Of a stretch of 64,000 nt of DNA, positions 1-10,246 are shown piece after piece. The notes beneath the pieces are model-generated. The model worked only from the letters and a program-made list of their open reading frames with translations. It did not search any database and had not been told where the DNA came from. The stretch is from Rhodobacterales bacterium 56_14_T64 (GTDB lineage: Bacteria > Pseudomonadota > Alphaproteobacteria > Rhodobacterales > Rhodobacteraceae). Position numbers and translations under genes: made by a program. Within the stretch, counting starts at the first letter, position 1, and each line of letters opens with the position of its first letter. The stretch covers positions 10,472 to 74,471 of the forward strand of contig MAAY01000073.1 in assembly GCA_002162795.1 (NCBI GenBank), in the 5' to 3' direction.

Positions 1-865
1 CCGCCATAACCTCGGCCAGCACCTGTGTCAGCGTACCAGCCACCGACACCGGCGCCATCGCGCCACCAACAATGAACGGCGAGATAATGCAGGCCTGGTT
101 GTTCTTGGCATAAACCTCCAGCGCGCCCATCATCACATCGTCAAACGTCATCGGCGAGTTGATGTTGATCAGCGAGGTCATCACCGTGTTGTTCTGCACA
201 AACTCTTTGCCGAACAGGATCTCGCACATCTCGACACTGTCTTGCGCCCGGCTGGGATCAGTGACCGAGCCCATGAACGGCTTGTCCGACAATGTCATAT
301 GAGCCAGCAGCATATCCAAGTGCCGCTTGTTCACCGGCACATCGGTCGGCTCACAAACCGTCCCACCCGAATGGTGCAGCCACTTAGACATATAGGCCAG
401 TTTCACGAATTTCTCAAAATCCGCCATTGTTGCATAACGCCGACCACCTTCAACGTCGCGCACAAACGGAGGACCATAAACCGGAGCACAAACCAGGTTC
501 TTACCACCAATCACTACCGATTTGCTTGGATCGCGGGCGTGTTGGGTGAACTCGGAAGGCGCAGTCGCAATCAGTTTACGAGCCAAGCCGCGCGGAATCC
601 TTACCCGCTCGCCTTCAATCTCAGCCCCCGCCTCGCGCCAGCGTGCCAGCGCGCCAGGATTGTCGACAAAGTTAACGCCAATCTCAGCCAGCACGGTCTC
701 GGCATTGGTCTCGATGACGTCCAAGGCCTCTTCGGTCAATACCTCATAGTTGGGGATATTGCGCTCGATATATTTGGCCGTTTCAATTTTCAAACTGGTG
801 CGTTCGGCGCGACGGGCGGCGCCGCCACCTGATCGACCGCGTCGACGTGATGTTGCTTCAGCCAT
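1..865 (-). CDS. Trimethylamine methyltransferase (MttB) family protein, N-terminal part, truncated by window edge
   Basis: Minus-strand open frame from ATG at 865 (MAEATSRRRGRSGGGAARRAERTSLKIETAKYIERNIPNYEVLTEEALDVIETNAETVLAEIGVNF...) running off position 1; MttB-family-like sequence. Confidence 0.8.
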   Translation of the reverse strand, partial: MAEATSRRRGRSGGGAARRAERTSLKIETAKYIERNIPNYEVLTEEALDVIETNAETVLAEIGVNFVDNPGALARWREAGAEIEGERVRIPRGLARKLIATAPSEFTQHARDPSKSVVIGGKNLVCAPVYGPPFVRDVEGGRRYATMADFEKFVKLAYMSKWLHHSGGTVCEPTDVPVNKRHLDMLLAHMTLSDKPFMGSVTDPSRAQDSVEMCEILFGKEFVQNNTVMTSLININSPMTFDDVMMGALEVYAKNNQACIISPFIVGGAMAPVSVAGTLTQVLAEVMA

Positions 866-1134
866 GTTCTGTCCTTCATCACAGGCGTTAAGTTGCCTTT
901 GTCTACTCCACTGCCAAAGAGCGCCATTGAAGGATAACGGCCATTGAAGTTGGAAAACGACATTCCGTCCACCCGACCCAATCTGCATCATTGTTTGAAT
1001 TATGTTCTATAGGCACGAATGGCCCGCAAGGCAAAATGGGCAGACTGACCTTTCTGACATGAAACCTGCGCACCGCCGTCTCTTTTGGTTCAATTTCGCT
1101 TGCGAAAACCGCCCGTCTGCCCTATGGCGCCAGC

Positions 1135-2703
1135 ATGAGCCAGACATCCCATGACCGCCTTCTCATCATCGACTTCGGCAGCCAAGTTACGCAGCTTATT
1201 GCGCGTCGCCTGCGTGAACTGAACGTCTATTGCGAAATTCACCCCTATCAGAACGTCACCATGGATTTTGTGCGCGATATGGCGCCCAAGGCGGTGATCT
1301 TCTCCGGAGGGCCAGACAGCGTAACGCGCGAGGGCAGCCCAAGGGTCCCGCAAGAGATCTTTGACCATGGGGTGCCTATTCTTGGCATCTGTTATGGCCA
1401 ACAAGTCATGATGCAACAGCTGGGTGGCCAAGTCGACAGCGGCCACGGAACGGCCGAATTTGGCCGTGCCTATGTCACCCCATCAGTGAAATCACTGCCG
1501 CTGCTAGACGGCTGGTTCAGCGATGATGCAGACCGCGAGCAGGTCTGGATGAGCCACGGCGATCACGTCAGTGAAATCGCCCCAGGGTTCGAGGTCTACG
1601 GCACCTCTCCCAACGCGCCTTATGCCATCACCGCCGATGTCGCGCGTAATTTCTACGCGGTGCAATTTCACCCCGAAGTGCACCACACGCCCAACGGCGC
1701 CAAACTCTACGAAAACTTTGTCCGCCTCGCCGGGTTCACTGGCGATTGGACAATGGGTCTGTACCGCGAGCAGGCCATTGCCGCGATTCGCGAACAGGTC
1801 GGCGACAAGAACGTGATCTGCGGATTGTCCGGCGGCGTCGACAGCTCGGTCACTGCGGTATTGCTGCACGAAGCCATTGGCGATCAGCTAACTTGTGTCT
1901 TTGTAGACCACGGCTTGCTGCGCAAGGACGAAGCTGCCGAAGTCGTCACCATGTTTCGCGACAACTACAATATGAAATTCATCCATGCCGACGAACAGGA
2001 ACTGTTCCTGGGCGAATTGGACGGGCAATCTGACCCTGAAACCAAGCGCAAGATCATTGGGCGGCTGTTCATCGACGTGTTCCAGAAACACGCCAATTCC
2101 ATCGAAGGTGCTGAATTCCTGGCTCAGGGTACACTGTATCCGGATGTGATTGAATCGGTCAGCTTCTCTGGTGGCCCTTCGGTGACCATCAAAAGCCACC
2201 ACAATGTTGGCGGCCTGCCCGAGAAGATGGGTCTGAAATTGGTTGAACCCCTGCGCGAGTTGTTCAAAGACGAAGTCCGCGCACTGGGTCGTGAACTTGG
2301 ACTTCCAGCCAGCTTTATCGGCCGTCATCCCTTCCCCGGTCCCGGTCTGGCCATTCGCTGTCCCGGCGAGATCACCCGCGAAAAGCTTGATATCCTGCGC
2401 GAAACTGATGCCGTCTACATCGACCAAATCCGCAAGCACGGGCTGTACGATGATATCTGGCAAGCCTTTGTTGCTATCTTGCCTGTCCGCACCGTCGGTG
2501 TGATGGGCGATGGGCGTACCTATGATTTTGCTTGTGCCCTGCGCGCGGTGACTTCGGTCGATGGCATGACCGCCGATTACTACCCGTTCAGCCACGAGTT
2601 CCTCGGCGAAACAGCCACGCGGATCATCAACGAAGTCAAAGGCATCAACCGGGTGACGTATGACATCACCAGTAAACCTCCGGGCACCATCGAGTGGGAG
2701 TGA
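1135..2703 (+). CDS. guaA: GMP synthase (glutamine-hydrolysing)
   Basis: 522 aa; GATase motif GICYGQQ, PP-loop [11 protein letters not shown]-terminal KPPGTIEWE. Confidence 0.98.
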   Translation: MSQTSHDRLLIIDFGSQVTQLIARRLRELNVYCEIHPYQNVTMDFVRDMAPKAVIFSGGPDSVTREGSPRVPQEIFDHGVPILGICYGQQVMMQQLGGQVDSGHGTAEFGRAYVTPSVKSLPLLDGWFSDDADREQVWMSHGDHVSEIAPGFEVYGTSPNAPYAITADVARNFYAVQFHPEVHHTPNGAKLYENFVRLAGFTGDWTMGLYREQAIAAIREQVGDKNVICGLSGGVDSSVTAVLLHEAIGDQLTCVFVDHGLLRKDEAAEVVTMFRDNYNMKFIHADEQELFLGELDGQSDPETKRKIIGRLFIDVFQKHANSIEGAEFLAQGTLYPDVIESVSFSGGPSVTIKSHHNVGGLPEKMGLKLVEPLRELFKDEVRALGRELGLPASFIGRHPFPGPGLAIRCPGEITREKLDILRETDAVYIDQIRKHGLYDDIWQAFVAILPVRTVGVMGDGRTYDFACALRAVTSVDGMTADYYPFSHEFLGETATRIINEVKGINRVTYDITSKPPGTIEWE

Positions 2704-2724
2704 GCCCACAACACTAGGTTCCCT

Positions 2725-2762
2725 AAAAACCCCGCAGTCACCAACTGCGGGGTTTTCTTTTT
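2725..2762 (+). terminator. Intrinsic terminator of guaA
   Basis: aaaaccccgcagt-caccaa-ctgcggggtttt followed by cttttt. Confidence 0.9.
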
Positions 2763-2851
2763 GGTAGGTGTTTTATTCACCCCTGATCGCTTGACGATGC
2801 AATGATTTTGACGCCTTCTCGCCCCAGCGACAGGCAAGGAATAAATAGATC

Positions 2852-3736
2852 ATGTCAGACCAACCTCAGATTGGGCGCGCAGCGCTGTGGATGCTGGGGG
2901 CAATTGCGTCATTTTCGACCATGGCTATTGCCGGTCGCGAGGTTAGCTTTGCGTTGGACACCTTCGAAATCATGATGTACCGCAGCTTTGTCGGTGTGTT
3001 GATAGTTGTCGTAATACTCACCGCTACTGGTAAATGGCATAACGTTTCGCGAAAACGGTTAGGCAGCCATCTGATCCGCAACACAGCACATTTTACCGGT
3101 CAAAACCTTTGGTTTTTTGCAGTTACCGCAATCCCGTTGGCGCAAGTTTTCGCGCTAGAGTTCACCTCTCCTTTGTGGGTCATTCTACTGTCCCCACTGC
3201 TTCTGGGGGAACCGCTAACTCGCGTCCGCAGCCTTGCGGCTTTTGGCGGTTTCATCGGCATTCTAATTGTCGCCAGACCAAGTCCGGAAACAATGAATAT
3301 CGGGGTCGTGACGGCTGCATCTTCGGCTATCTTCTTTGCCTTGACCAACATTTTGACCAAGCGGCTGACACGCGTCGAGAACATCGCATCAATTCTGCTG
3401 TGGCTGACCGTCATGCAATTGGGGATGGGCATCGTGGCCTCAGGGTATGATGGCGACATCACACTGCCCAGTCTTACAACGGCACCCTGGCTGGTACTGA
3501 TCGGCTTGGCAGGTCTGATTGCACATTTCTGTTTGACCAATGCACTTGCAATCGCTCCGGCGACGGTTGTGGTCCCCATTGATTTTACCCGCCTGCCGAT
3601 CATCGCTGTCCTGGGCATGCTTCTCTACAACGAGCCGCTAGATATTTGGGTGTTGTGTGGCGCAATTGTCATATTCGCGGCTAACTACATGAATATTATG
3701 GATGCTAGGACGAAAAAAACTGCATTATCCACCTGA
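2852..3736 (+). CDS. DMT/EamA family transporter
   Basis: 294 aa, about 10 hydrophobic segments, EamA-like duplicated fold. Confidence 0.85.
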   Translation: MSDQPQIGRAALWMLGAIASFSTMAIAGREVSFALDTFEIMMYRSFVGVLIVVVILTATGKWHNVSRKRLGSHLIRNTAHFTGQNLWFFAVTAIPLAQVFALEFTSPLWVILLSPLLLGEPLTRVRSLAAFGGFIGILIVARPSPETMNIGVVTAASSAIFFALTNILTKRLTRVENIASILLWLTVMQLGMGIVASGYDGDITLPSLTTAPWLVLIGLAGLIAHFCLTNALAIAPATVVVPIDFTRLPIIAVLGMLLYNEPLDIWVLCGAIVIFAANYMNIMDARTKKTALST

Positions 3737-3864
3737 ACTCTGGCGAAAAATTTCAAGTGCTTTGCCAAGCTTCCGTGCCGTAAACATTGATCTGACAAAT
3801 TGATGTTGATTAGTTGCACTCCAGACGACTGAACAAGGCAGACTCCGGTCTGAGGGGAGAGACA

Positions 3865-4971
3865 ATGAAAAAGTATCTAGCTACATCAGCAGCACTCGCG
3901 CTGATTTCCGGCACTGCATCTGCAGGTGGCATCGACCGCTCAGGACAGGGTGTTAACATCCTGTTTGAGGAAGGCAGCTATATGCAGTTGACCTTCAGCC
4001 ACGTGTCGCCCGACGTGAATGGTAGCCCCCCCGCTTTTGTGCCGGCTTTAGGCGCGTCCACAAATGTTGGCCAATCTTATAATTACGGCAGTTTTGGATA
4101 TAAGCAAAAGCTGACTGATCGTTTGGATGCTGCGATTATCATTGATCAGCCATTTGGCGCGCATGTGCTTTATGCAGACGGTCCGTTTTCCTCCAGCGGT
4201 CCGCTACCATATGATGCGACAGCCGACATCGACAGCCATGCCATTACCGGCTTGCTGCAATACAATTTTGATGGTGGCTTCAGCGTTCACGGTGGTTTCC
4301 GCGCTTTGACTGTCGACGGAAAAATCGAATCTGGCGACGGGAAACTTGACGCCAGCAGCGACTACAATTTTGGCGGCATTATTGGGGTTGCCTACGAAAA
4401 GCCCGAAATTGCTCTGCGCGTTGCCCTAACCTATTCCTCAGCTGTTGACGTCGACTTCCAGTCAACTCAAGCGCTGTTGTTAAATGGGCTTGCCTCTACA
4501 AACCCGGACTTCACTGTTGAATTCCCTGAAAGCGTCAACTTGGACTTTCAGACAGGAATTGCCAAAGATACACTTCTTTTTGGATCGATCCGTTGGGTTG
4601 GCTGGGGCGGGTTTAACCTGACGACTCCGGATGCAACACAAGGCGATACACAATGGGTTGATTTCGATGATGACACTGTGTCTTACGAAATCGGTGTTGG
4701 TCGTCGCATCAATGACAAGTTGTCCTTGGCTGTGACGCTTGGGTTTGAAGAGCCTGGCACACGCCCAAGCACAACTGCATTGGCACCGACGACAGGGTCC
4801 AAAAGCGTTGGACTTGGCGGCACTTATCAAGTTTCTGATGCGCTATCGATTTCAGGCGGCGTTCGCTACATCGTTCCCGGCGATCAAATCGTAAGCTCAG
4901 CAGCAGGTGATATCAACTTTACTGACAACAGCGCAATCGCAGCTGGGTTTCGCATCGGCTACAGCTTCTAA
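3865..4971 (+). CDS. OmpP1/FadL-like outer membrane transport protein
   Basis: Signal peptide MKKYLATSAALALISGTASAGG, beta-barrel alternation, C-terminal GYSF; internal ATG preceded by aggggaga RBS chosen over track start 3814. Confidence 0.7.
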   Translation: MKKYLATSAALALISGTASAGGIDRSGQGVNILFEEGSYMQLTFSHVSPDVNGSPPAFVPALGASTNVGQSYNYGSFGYKQKLTDRLDAAIIIDQPFGAHVLYADGPFSSSGPLPYDATADIDSHAITGLLQYNFDGGFSVHGGFRALTVDGKIESGDGKLDASSDYNFGGIIGVAYEKPEIALRVALTYSSAVDVDFQSTQALLLNGLASTNPDFTVEFPESVNLDFQTGIAKDTLLFGSIRWVGWGGFNLTTPDATQGDTQWVDFDDDTVSYEIGVGRRINDKLSLAVTLGFEEPGTRPSTTALAPTTGSKSVGLGGTYQVSDALSISGGVRYIVPGDQIVSSAAGDINFTDNSAIAAGFRIGYSF

Positions 4972-4998
4972 AAACGACAGGCATTCCTGTTGACTAAA

Positions 4999-5026
4999 GC
5001 CTCGCGTAAACACGCGGGGCTTTTTT
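4999..5026 (+). terminator. Intrinsic terminator downstream of the FadL-like gene
   Basis: gcctcgcg-taaaca-cgcggggc-tttttt. Confidence 0.88.
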
Positions 5027-5116
5027 GCTTTCGAAACTAACATCAAGAGTGCGAAAGATTGACCCTGCGCCCATCACTGGCTAGCAAGGCTGGACACCAC
5101 AGGGACCACGGCCGCT

Positions 5117-5992
5117 ATGCTTTACTCATCTGCTCAGGACTGGCGCGATGCGCCGCATAAACGCGTGCTGTTTTTTGGCATGTCGGGGCTAGGCAAGACC
5201 CATGTCAGCAATATGCTGCGGGACGGCGGTCAATGGTTTCATTACTCAATCGATTACCGCATTGGCACGCGCTACATGGGCGAATACATCGCAGACAATG
5301 CCAAAGCCGAAGCGATGAAAGTGCCATTCCTGCGGGATCTTTTGTTGTCAGATTCGATCTACATCGGCTCCAATATCAGTTTTGAGAACCTGACCCCGGT
5401 GGCCAGCTATCTGGGTAAACCCGGCGGCAAGGCCAAGGGCGGGATGGAAATCGACGAATATCGCCGCCGCCAAGAACAATTCCGTATGGCTGAAATCCAC
5501 GCGCTGCTGGACACAGAGTATTTCATCGACCGGGCGCAGCGGCTGTATGGCTATGACAATTTCATCTGCGACACAGGCGGGTCAATCTGCGAATGGGTTG
5601 ATGCAACGAACCCAAATGATCCGGTACTGGCAGAACTGTCCAAACATGCGCTAATGGTTTGGATCAAGGGCGACGAGGCCCACACCGAAGAACTGGTACG
5701 CCGGTTTGATCGTGCGCCCAAACCGATGTCATACCAACCGGAATTTCTGACCCAGGCCTGGGACGAATATTTGAGCCAAAACAACATCAAAGAAGATGAT
5801 GTTGATCCAGATGACTTTATCCGCTGGACCTATGCGCAGGCACTGGCGCACCGGCAACCACGCTATGCAGCGATGGGTGAAAACTGGGGTGTGACGGTCA
5901 CTGCTGATCAAATCGCCGCTGCAACGGATCAGGTCGGATTCACAGATCTGATTGCAGGTGCTATTGATGCTGCCCTTGCGACCCGCGCTTAA
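5117..5992 (+). CDS. P-loop ATPase/kinase-like protein of unknown function
   Basis: Walker A-like [11 protein letters not shown] in 291 aa ORF with RBS-distance start. Confidence 0.7.
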   Translation: MLYSSAQDWRDAPHKRVLFFGMSGLGKTHVSNMLRDGGQWFHYSIDYRIGTRYMGEYIADNAKAEAMKVPFLRDLLLSDSIYIGSNISFENLTPVASYLGKPGGKAKGGMEIDEYRRRQEQFRMAEIHALLDTEYFIDRAQRLYGYDNFICDTGGSICEWVDATNPNDPVLAELSKHALMVWIKGDEAHTEELVRRFDRAPKPMSYQPEFLTQAWDEYLSQNNIKEDDVDPDDFIRWTYAQALAHRQPRYAAMGENWGVTVTADQIAAATDQVGFTDLIAGAIDAALATRA

Positions 5993-6033
5993 GCTGCCTA
6001 TTTAGACCCTCCAATTGCAACAGAGACCCTGAC

Positions 6034-6972
6034 ATGCCCATCAAAATCCCTTCTGATCTACCTGCCTATGACGTTCTGAAGAACGAAGGCGTGATGGTGA
6101 TGTCGCCGGATCAGGCAGAACGTCAGGATATCCGGCCGCTGCGCATCGCGCTGCTGAACCTGATGCCCAAGAAGATTCAGACCGAGAACCAGTTCGCCCG
6201 CTTGATTGGTGCGACGCCGCTACAGATTGATCTGACCCTGATCCGGATGAGCGAACACCGCACGCGCAACACCGCAGCCGAGCATATGGCCGAATTCTAC
6301 CAGCCATTTTCAGAAGTGCGCGACCAGAAGTTTGACGGGCTGATCATCACCGGCGCTCCGATCGAGCATATGGATTTCGACGAGGTCACTTATTGGGACG
6401 AAATGCGCGAGGTGTTCGCGTGGACCCAGACCAATGTGCATTCCACCTTTGGCGTTTGTTGGGGCGGCATGGCGATGATCAATCATTTTCACGGCGTGCG
6501 GAAACATATCCTGGACCATAAGGCCTTTGGTTGCTTCCGGCACCAGAACCTGAATCCAACCTCGTCCTACTTACGCGGGTTTTCCGATGATTTTGTCATC
6601 CCAGTATCGCGCTGGACCGAAGTCCGCCAGGATGAGGTTGATGCAAACCCTGCCCTGCACACGCTGCTGGGCAGTCCCGAGGTAGGTCCATGTCTGATCG
6701 AAGATCCCGCCCACAGGGCGCTGTATATCTTTAATCACTTTGAATACGACAGTGGCAGCTTGAAACAGGAATACGACCGCGATGTGGCCCAGGGCACGCC
6801 GATAAACGTGCCGGACAACTACTATCCCGATGACGATCCCAGCCAAGTACCTCTGAACCGCTGGCGCAGCCATGCGCATCTTCTTTATGGCAACTGGATC
6901 AATGAGATCTATGAGACGACGCCGTTTGATATCGAAAAAATCGGACTGGAAGCCACGGACCTGCGTGCCTGA
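6034..6972 (+). CDS. metA: Homoserine O-acyltransferase (MetA family)
   Basis: 312 aa; [23 protein letters not shown]..., [22 protein letters not shown]. Confidence 0.96.
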   Translation: MPIKIPSDLPAYDVLKNEGVMVMSPDQAERQDIRPLRIALLNLMPKKIQTENQFARLIGATPLQIDLTLIRMSEHRTRNTAAEHMAEFYQPFSEVRDQKFDGLIITGAPIEHMDFDEVTYWDEMREVFAWTQTNVHSTFGVCWGGMAMINHFHGVRKHILDHKAFGCFRHQNLNPTSSYLRGFSDDFVIPVSRWTEVRQDEVDANPALHTLLGSPEVGPCLIEDPAHRALYIFNHFEYDSGSLKQEYDRDVAQGTPINVPDNYYPDDDPSQVPLNRWRSHAHLLYGNWINEIYETTPFDIEKIGLEATDLRA

Positions 6973-7005
6973 AGCGGCCAGCGAGTCACATAGGGTGGGA
7001 CCAGA

Positions 7006-7572
7006 TCAGCCCTCCAGTTCTGCGCCCCAATACAGATAGTCCATCCAGGTCTGATGCAACTCTCCGCCTGCCAGTGGTTGCCGCCGCGCAGCTGCATCCA
7101 ATTGGTGAGCCGTTGGCTCAAACGGATGGCGCAACAATCGCATTCCGGCCTGCTTTGGCGTTCGGTTCGCCTTGTGCAGATTATCAGCTTCGCAAGATGC
7201 CACAATATTGGACCATTCCGACCCTCCCCCTTTGCTGCGCGGAACAACATGATCAAAGGTTAGCTCTTTGGCCTGAAACCGTTTACCGCAATATTGGCAT
7301 TTGAATTCGTCGCGCAGAAAAAGATTATATCGCGTAAAACCCACTCTTTTTCGTTTGTGAAAATTCCTAAGCGCAACAACCGCTGGCACCTCAAATGATT
7401 GGGTGGCCGAGTGGACGACAATATCGTCATAGCTTTTGATCTGGATGACCCGTTCTTGGTGAACGGCCACAAAGGCATTTTGCCAATTCCAGACTGACAG
7501 CGGCGCCCAACTGAGCGGCTGCATGTTGGCATTCAAAACCAGAGTGCGTAGCGGACCAACAGCTTGATTCAT
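7006..7572 (-). CDS. HNH endonuclease family protein
   Basis: CxxC...FDHVVPRSKGGGSEWSNIVASC HNH motif. Confidence 0.92.
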   Translation of the reverse strand: MNQAVGPLRTLVLNANMQPLSWAPLSVWNWQNAFVAVHQERVIQIKSYDDIVVHSATQSFEVPAVVALRNFHKRKRVGFTRYNLFLRDEFKCQYCGKRFQAKELTFDHVVPRSKGGGSEWSNIVASCEADNLHKANRTPKQAGMRLLRHPFEPTAHQLDAAARRQPLAGGELHQTWMDYLYWGAELEG

Positions 7573-7676
7573 GCTAAGACCTCACCGTTAGTTGAGGAGC
7601 ATCTTGGTCTAGGTTGACCAAACTACGACTTGTTACCACCTGATGACATGCACAATACTTATTCGCCATAAACGAT

Positions 7677-7705
7677 AAAAAGCGCGTGATACTCACGCGC
7701 TTTTT
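7677..7705. terminator. Terminator-like hairpin, symmetric on both strands
   Basis: aaaaagcgcgtga-tac-tcacgcgcttttt, 13-bp perfect stem with A/T tails. Confidence 0.7.
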
Positions 7706-8161
7706 GAGTCTTACGGATTTTTTGGGCACTACCACCGACCATATTCGGATAACAGAACTAGGGTTTCGCACCACGACTTCAAATGCGCCGACCACTGCCA
7801 CCGGCTTTAACCAAGTGTCTTTGAATGGCGACCGATACGCCCGCAATGTCACAAGACCCTCCCCCGGATCTCGGCAAACTCCACACCACAACAACGGCTT
7901 GCGATGTCTCAAGACGTTAGGCATGCGCACCAGTCTGATTTGATAGTCACCGTCCATCTGAAACGTCATCCTAGCCATGTCGACCCGCATTCCGGCACTA
8001 GAGCAGGGAACTCGCTCCAGCACATAAATAACTATATATCGTGGTTGAGACCTGACAAGCCCTCTGTTTCCACTATATCTCGCGGGGAAATTATGCGGAT
8101 TTCATGACAGTGTGGTGACAGCCCCCCTTGCTTTGAGGGTGCGCGCCTTTTATGGGCGGGC

Positions 8162-8725
8162 ATGACCAAGTTGATCCGCTTTAACAAACCTTTTGATGTG
8201 CTGCCGCAATTCACTGATCGTGGCACTCAGGGAAATCCGCGTCGCACTCTCAGCGATTTCATCGACCTGCCCGGCGTTTATCCGGCTGGACGACTGGACC
8301 GCGACAGCGAAGGGTTGATGCTGTTGACCGATGACGGTCGTCTGCAGGCACGGATTTCTGACCCCAAACATAAGATGGCCAAAACCTATTGGGTGCAGGT
8401 CGAAGGCATTCCGGATGCCATCGCATTAAACGCGCTGACCAATGGGGTCGGTTTGAAGGATGGCATGACCAAACCGGCTCTAGCCAGGGTCATTGAGGAA
8501 CCGGCAGACCTTTGGCCTCGCACGCCTCCAATCCGGGTCCGCAAGAGCATCCCCGACTCCTGGATTGAGCTGACACTCCGAGAAGGTCGCAACCGGCAAG
8601 TTCGCCGGATGACTGCCGCCGTAGGCCACCCCACCCTGCGACTGGTCCGATGGCGTATCGGCGACTGGACGCTTGACGACCTGCTGTCCGGAGTGTGGCA
8701 GGACACCCCTGCGCCACCAAAATAG
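8162..8725 (+). CDS. rRNA pseudouridine synthase, RsuA/RluE family
   Basis: [20 protein letters not shown] catalytic motif; [24 protein letters not shown]. Confidence 0.93.
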   Translation: MTKLIRFNKPFDVLPQFTDRGTQGNPRRTLSDFIDLPGVYPAGRLDRDSEGLMLLTDDGRLQARISDPKHKMAKTYWVQVEGIPDAIALNALTNGVGLKDGMTKPALARVIEEPADLWPRTPPIRVRKSIPDSWIELTLREGRNRQVRRMTAAVGHPTLRLVRWRIGDWTLDDLLSGVWQDTPAPPK

Positions 8726-8759
8726 TAAACGCTCTCGCGACCAAAACAGACCCATGCAA

Positions 8760-8819
8760 CAATAGCCGGAAAATTCGAATTTTCCGAACCGGAATTTTGC
8801 AAAATTCCGGCTACTATTG
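8760..8819. repeat. REP-like double palindrome between convergent genes
   Basis: Two perfect palindromes, cggaaaattcgaattttccg (8767-8786) and ccggaattttgcaaaattccgg (8789-8810), enclosed by caatag...ctattg. Confidence 0.85.
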
Positions 8820-8831
8820 ATGTCGTTTTGC

Positions 8832-9497
8832 CTACAGGCCCAGCTTGTCCCGCATAAACGCCAAAGCAACGCTCAGACCGTCTGGCGCGATGCCATGCCC
8901 GGTGCCTTTTTGGATATGGGCAAACACATCCTTAAATCCAGCCTCTTGTAGCGCTTGGGCCGCCTCAGGCAACGATTGCGGTGGGACCACGTCGTCCGCA
9001 TCCCCATGCACCAGAAGAATGGACATCTTGCTGACCACCTCATCTTGCAGCAATTCCGGCGACAACAACCGACCAGAGAAGGCAACAATCCCGGCCAAAG
9101 GATCTTCTCGGCGGGGCGCGACATGCAAACTCATCATCGAGCCTTGGCTAAAACCAAACAGCACCACCTGTTCAGGCAAGACATCTTCGTCTATCATCAG
9201 CGCATCAAGGAAGGCGTTCAAGTCAGCAACTGCCGCCTGCATTCCGCGTTCTGCTTCTTCCTCGGATGAACCGTCGATCCAAGGGATGGGAAACCACTGA
9301 TACCCCATCGGAGCCCCGGCACAGCGTTCGGGCGCATCAGGGGCCACAAACAGCGTATCAGGCAGTTGCTCACCTAGCGGATCGGCGAGCCCCAGCAAAT
9401 CAGCACCATTGGCACCATAGCCATGCAAGAACACCACAATCGAACGGGTATCCCCGGACAGTGGGGCTTTGCGTTCGGCGGTCAATACTCGAGTCAT
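8832..9497 (-). CDS. Alpha/beta hydrolase (phospholipase/carboxylesterase family)
   Basis: VVFLHGYGANGADLLGLA, GFSQGSMMSL, HGDADDVVP motifs; start ATG at 9497 overlaps upstream stop (ATGA). Confidence 0.92.
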   Translation of the reverse strand: MTRVLTAERKAPLSGDTRSIVVFLHGYGANGADLLGLADPLGEQLPDTLFVAPDAPERCAGAPMGYQWFPIPWIDGSSEEEAERGMQAAVADLNAFLDALMIDEDVLPEQVVLFGFSQGSMMSLHVAPRREDPLAGIVAFSGRLLSPELLQDEVVSKMSILLVHGDADDVVPPQSLPEAAQALQEAGFKDVFAHIQKGTGHGIAPDGLSVALAFMRDKLGL

Positions 9498-10138
9498 CTG
9501 ATCCCTTCCCTGGATTTCATGACATGGTAATAGGAAAACAAAAGCCGCGCTGCAACCGACCTCCAAGGCGACCAGTCTTCTGCCATTGTTCTCAACTCTC
9601 GCTCTTTTGGCCGCTCCGGCAGGTCAAACAGGATCCTTGTCGCTTCTTGCAGGGCCAAATCGCCGGGCGCAAAGACATCCGCGCGCCCAAGTGAAAACAT
9701 CGCGTAAATCTCTGCAGTCCAGGCCCCTATCCCCGGCACTTCGACCAAAATTCTGACGACCTCTTCCGTAGGAGCGTCGCGCAAGGCTTTAAAATCAATA
9801 CCTGCCTCCGCCAGCGCCCGCGCATAACGGACCTTTTGGCGGCTTAGCCCCACTGCGCGCAGGTCGTCGTCACTGGCCCAGATCACCTTGCGCGGACCTG
9901 TCAGGCGCGCCTCCTTCATCCGACCCCAAATCGCCCTTGCCGAGGCAACGCTGACTTGCTGGCTGACAATCGCCGACAACAACTCTGAAAACCCGTCCGG
10001 TTTACGCCGCAACGGCAATGGCCCGGTCAGCTGCAGCGCCTGCGCAAAGCGCGGATCACTGGCCGCCAGCCACTCAGCGCCCTCAACAACACAGGCATCA
10101 CTGGTAATAATACGCCCCACATCCTGATCTGACGTCAC
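9494..10138 (-). CDS. DNA-3-methyladenine glycosylase II (AlkA-like)
   Basis: HhH-GPD: VPGIGAWTAEIYAMFSLGRADVFAPGDLALQ; probable GTG start at 10138, track ORF extends further upstream. Confidence 0.85.
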   Translation of the reverse strand: MTSDQDVGRIITSDACVVEGAEWLAASDPRFAQALQLTGPLPLRRKPDGFSELLSAIVSQQVSVASARAIWGRMKEARLTGPRKVIWASDDDLRAVGLSRQKVRYARALAEAGIDFKALRDAPTEEVVRILVEVPGIGAWTAEIYAMFSLGRADVFAPGDLALQEATRILFDLPERPKERELRTMAEDWSPWRSVAARLLFSYYHVMKSREGIR

Positions 10139-10246
10139 GTCATTCTCCTGTATCACTAACTCGTGCAGATTAGCCGCAGGTTCCACCACAGCAAGCGGCT
10201 TGTGCCCAGAGTTTTTCACAGCTACCCATTTCGAATGACCATTAGT

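Noticed and set aside
5993-6033. SAM-II riboswitch upstream of metA
   Set aside because: Only 41 nt separate metA from the preceding gene and no SAM-II-like pseudoknot sequence is visible.
7574-8023. 149-aa minus-strand ORF upstream of HNH
   Set aside because: The perfect terminator-like palindrome encodes part of it (KKRVSITRFLSF), and no family is recognised; treated as non-coding, with low certainty.
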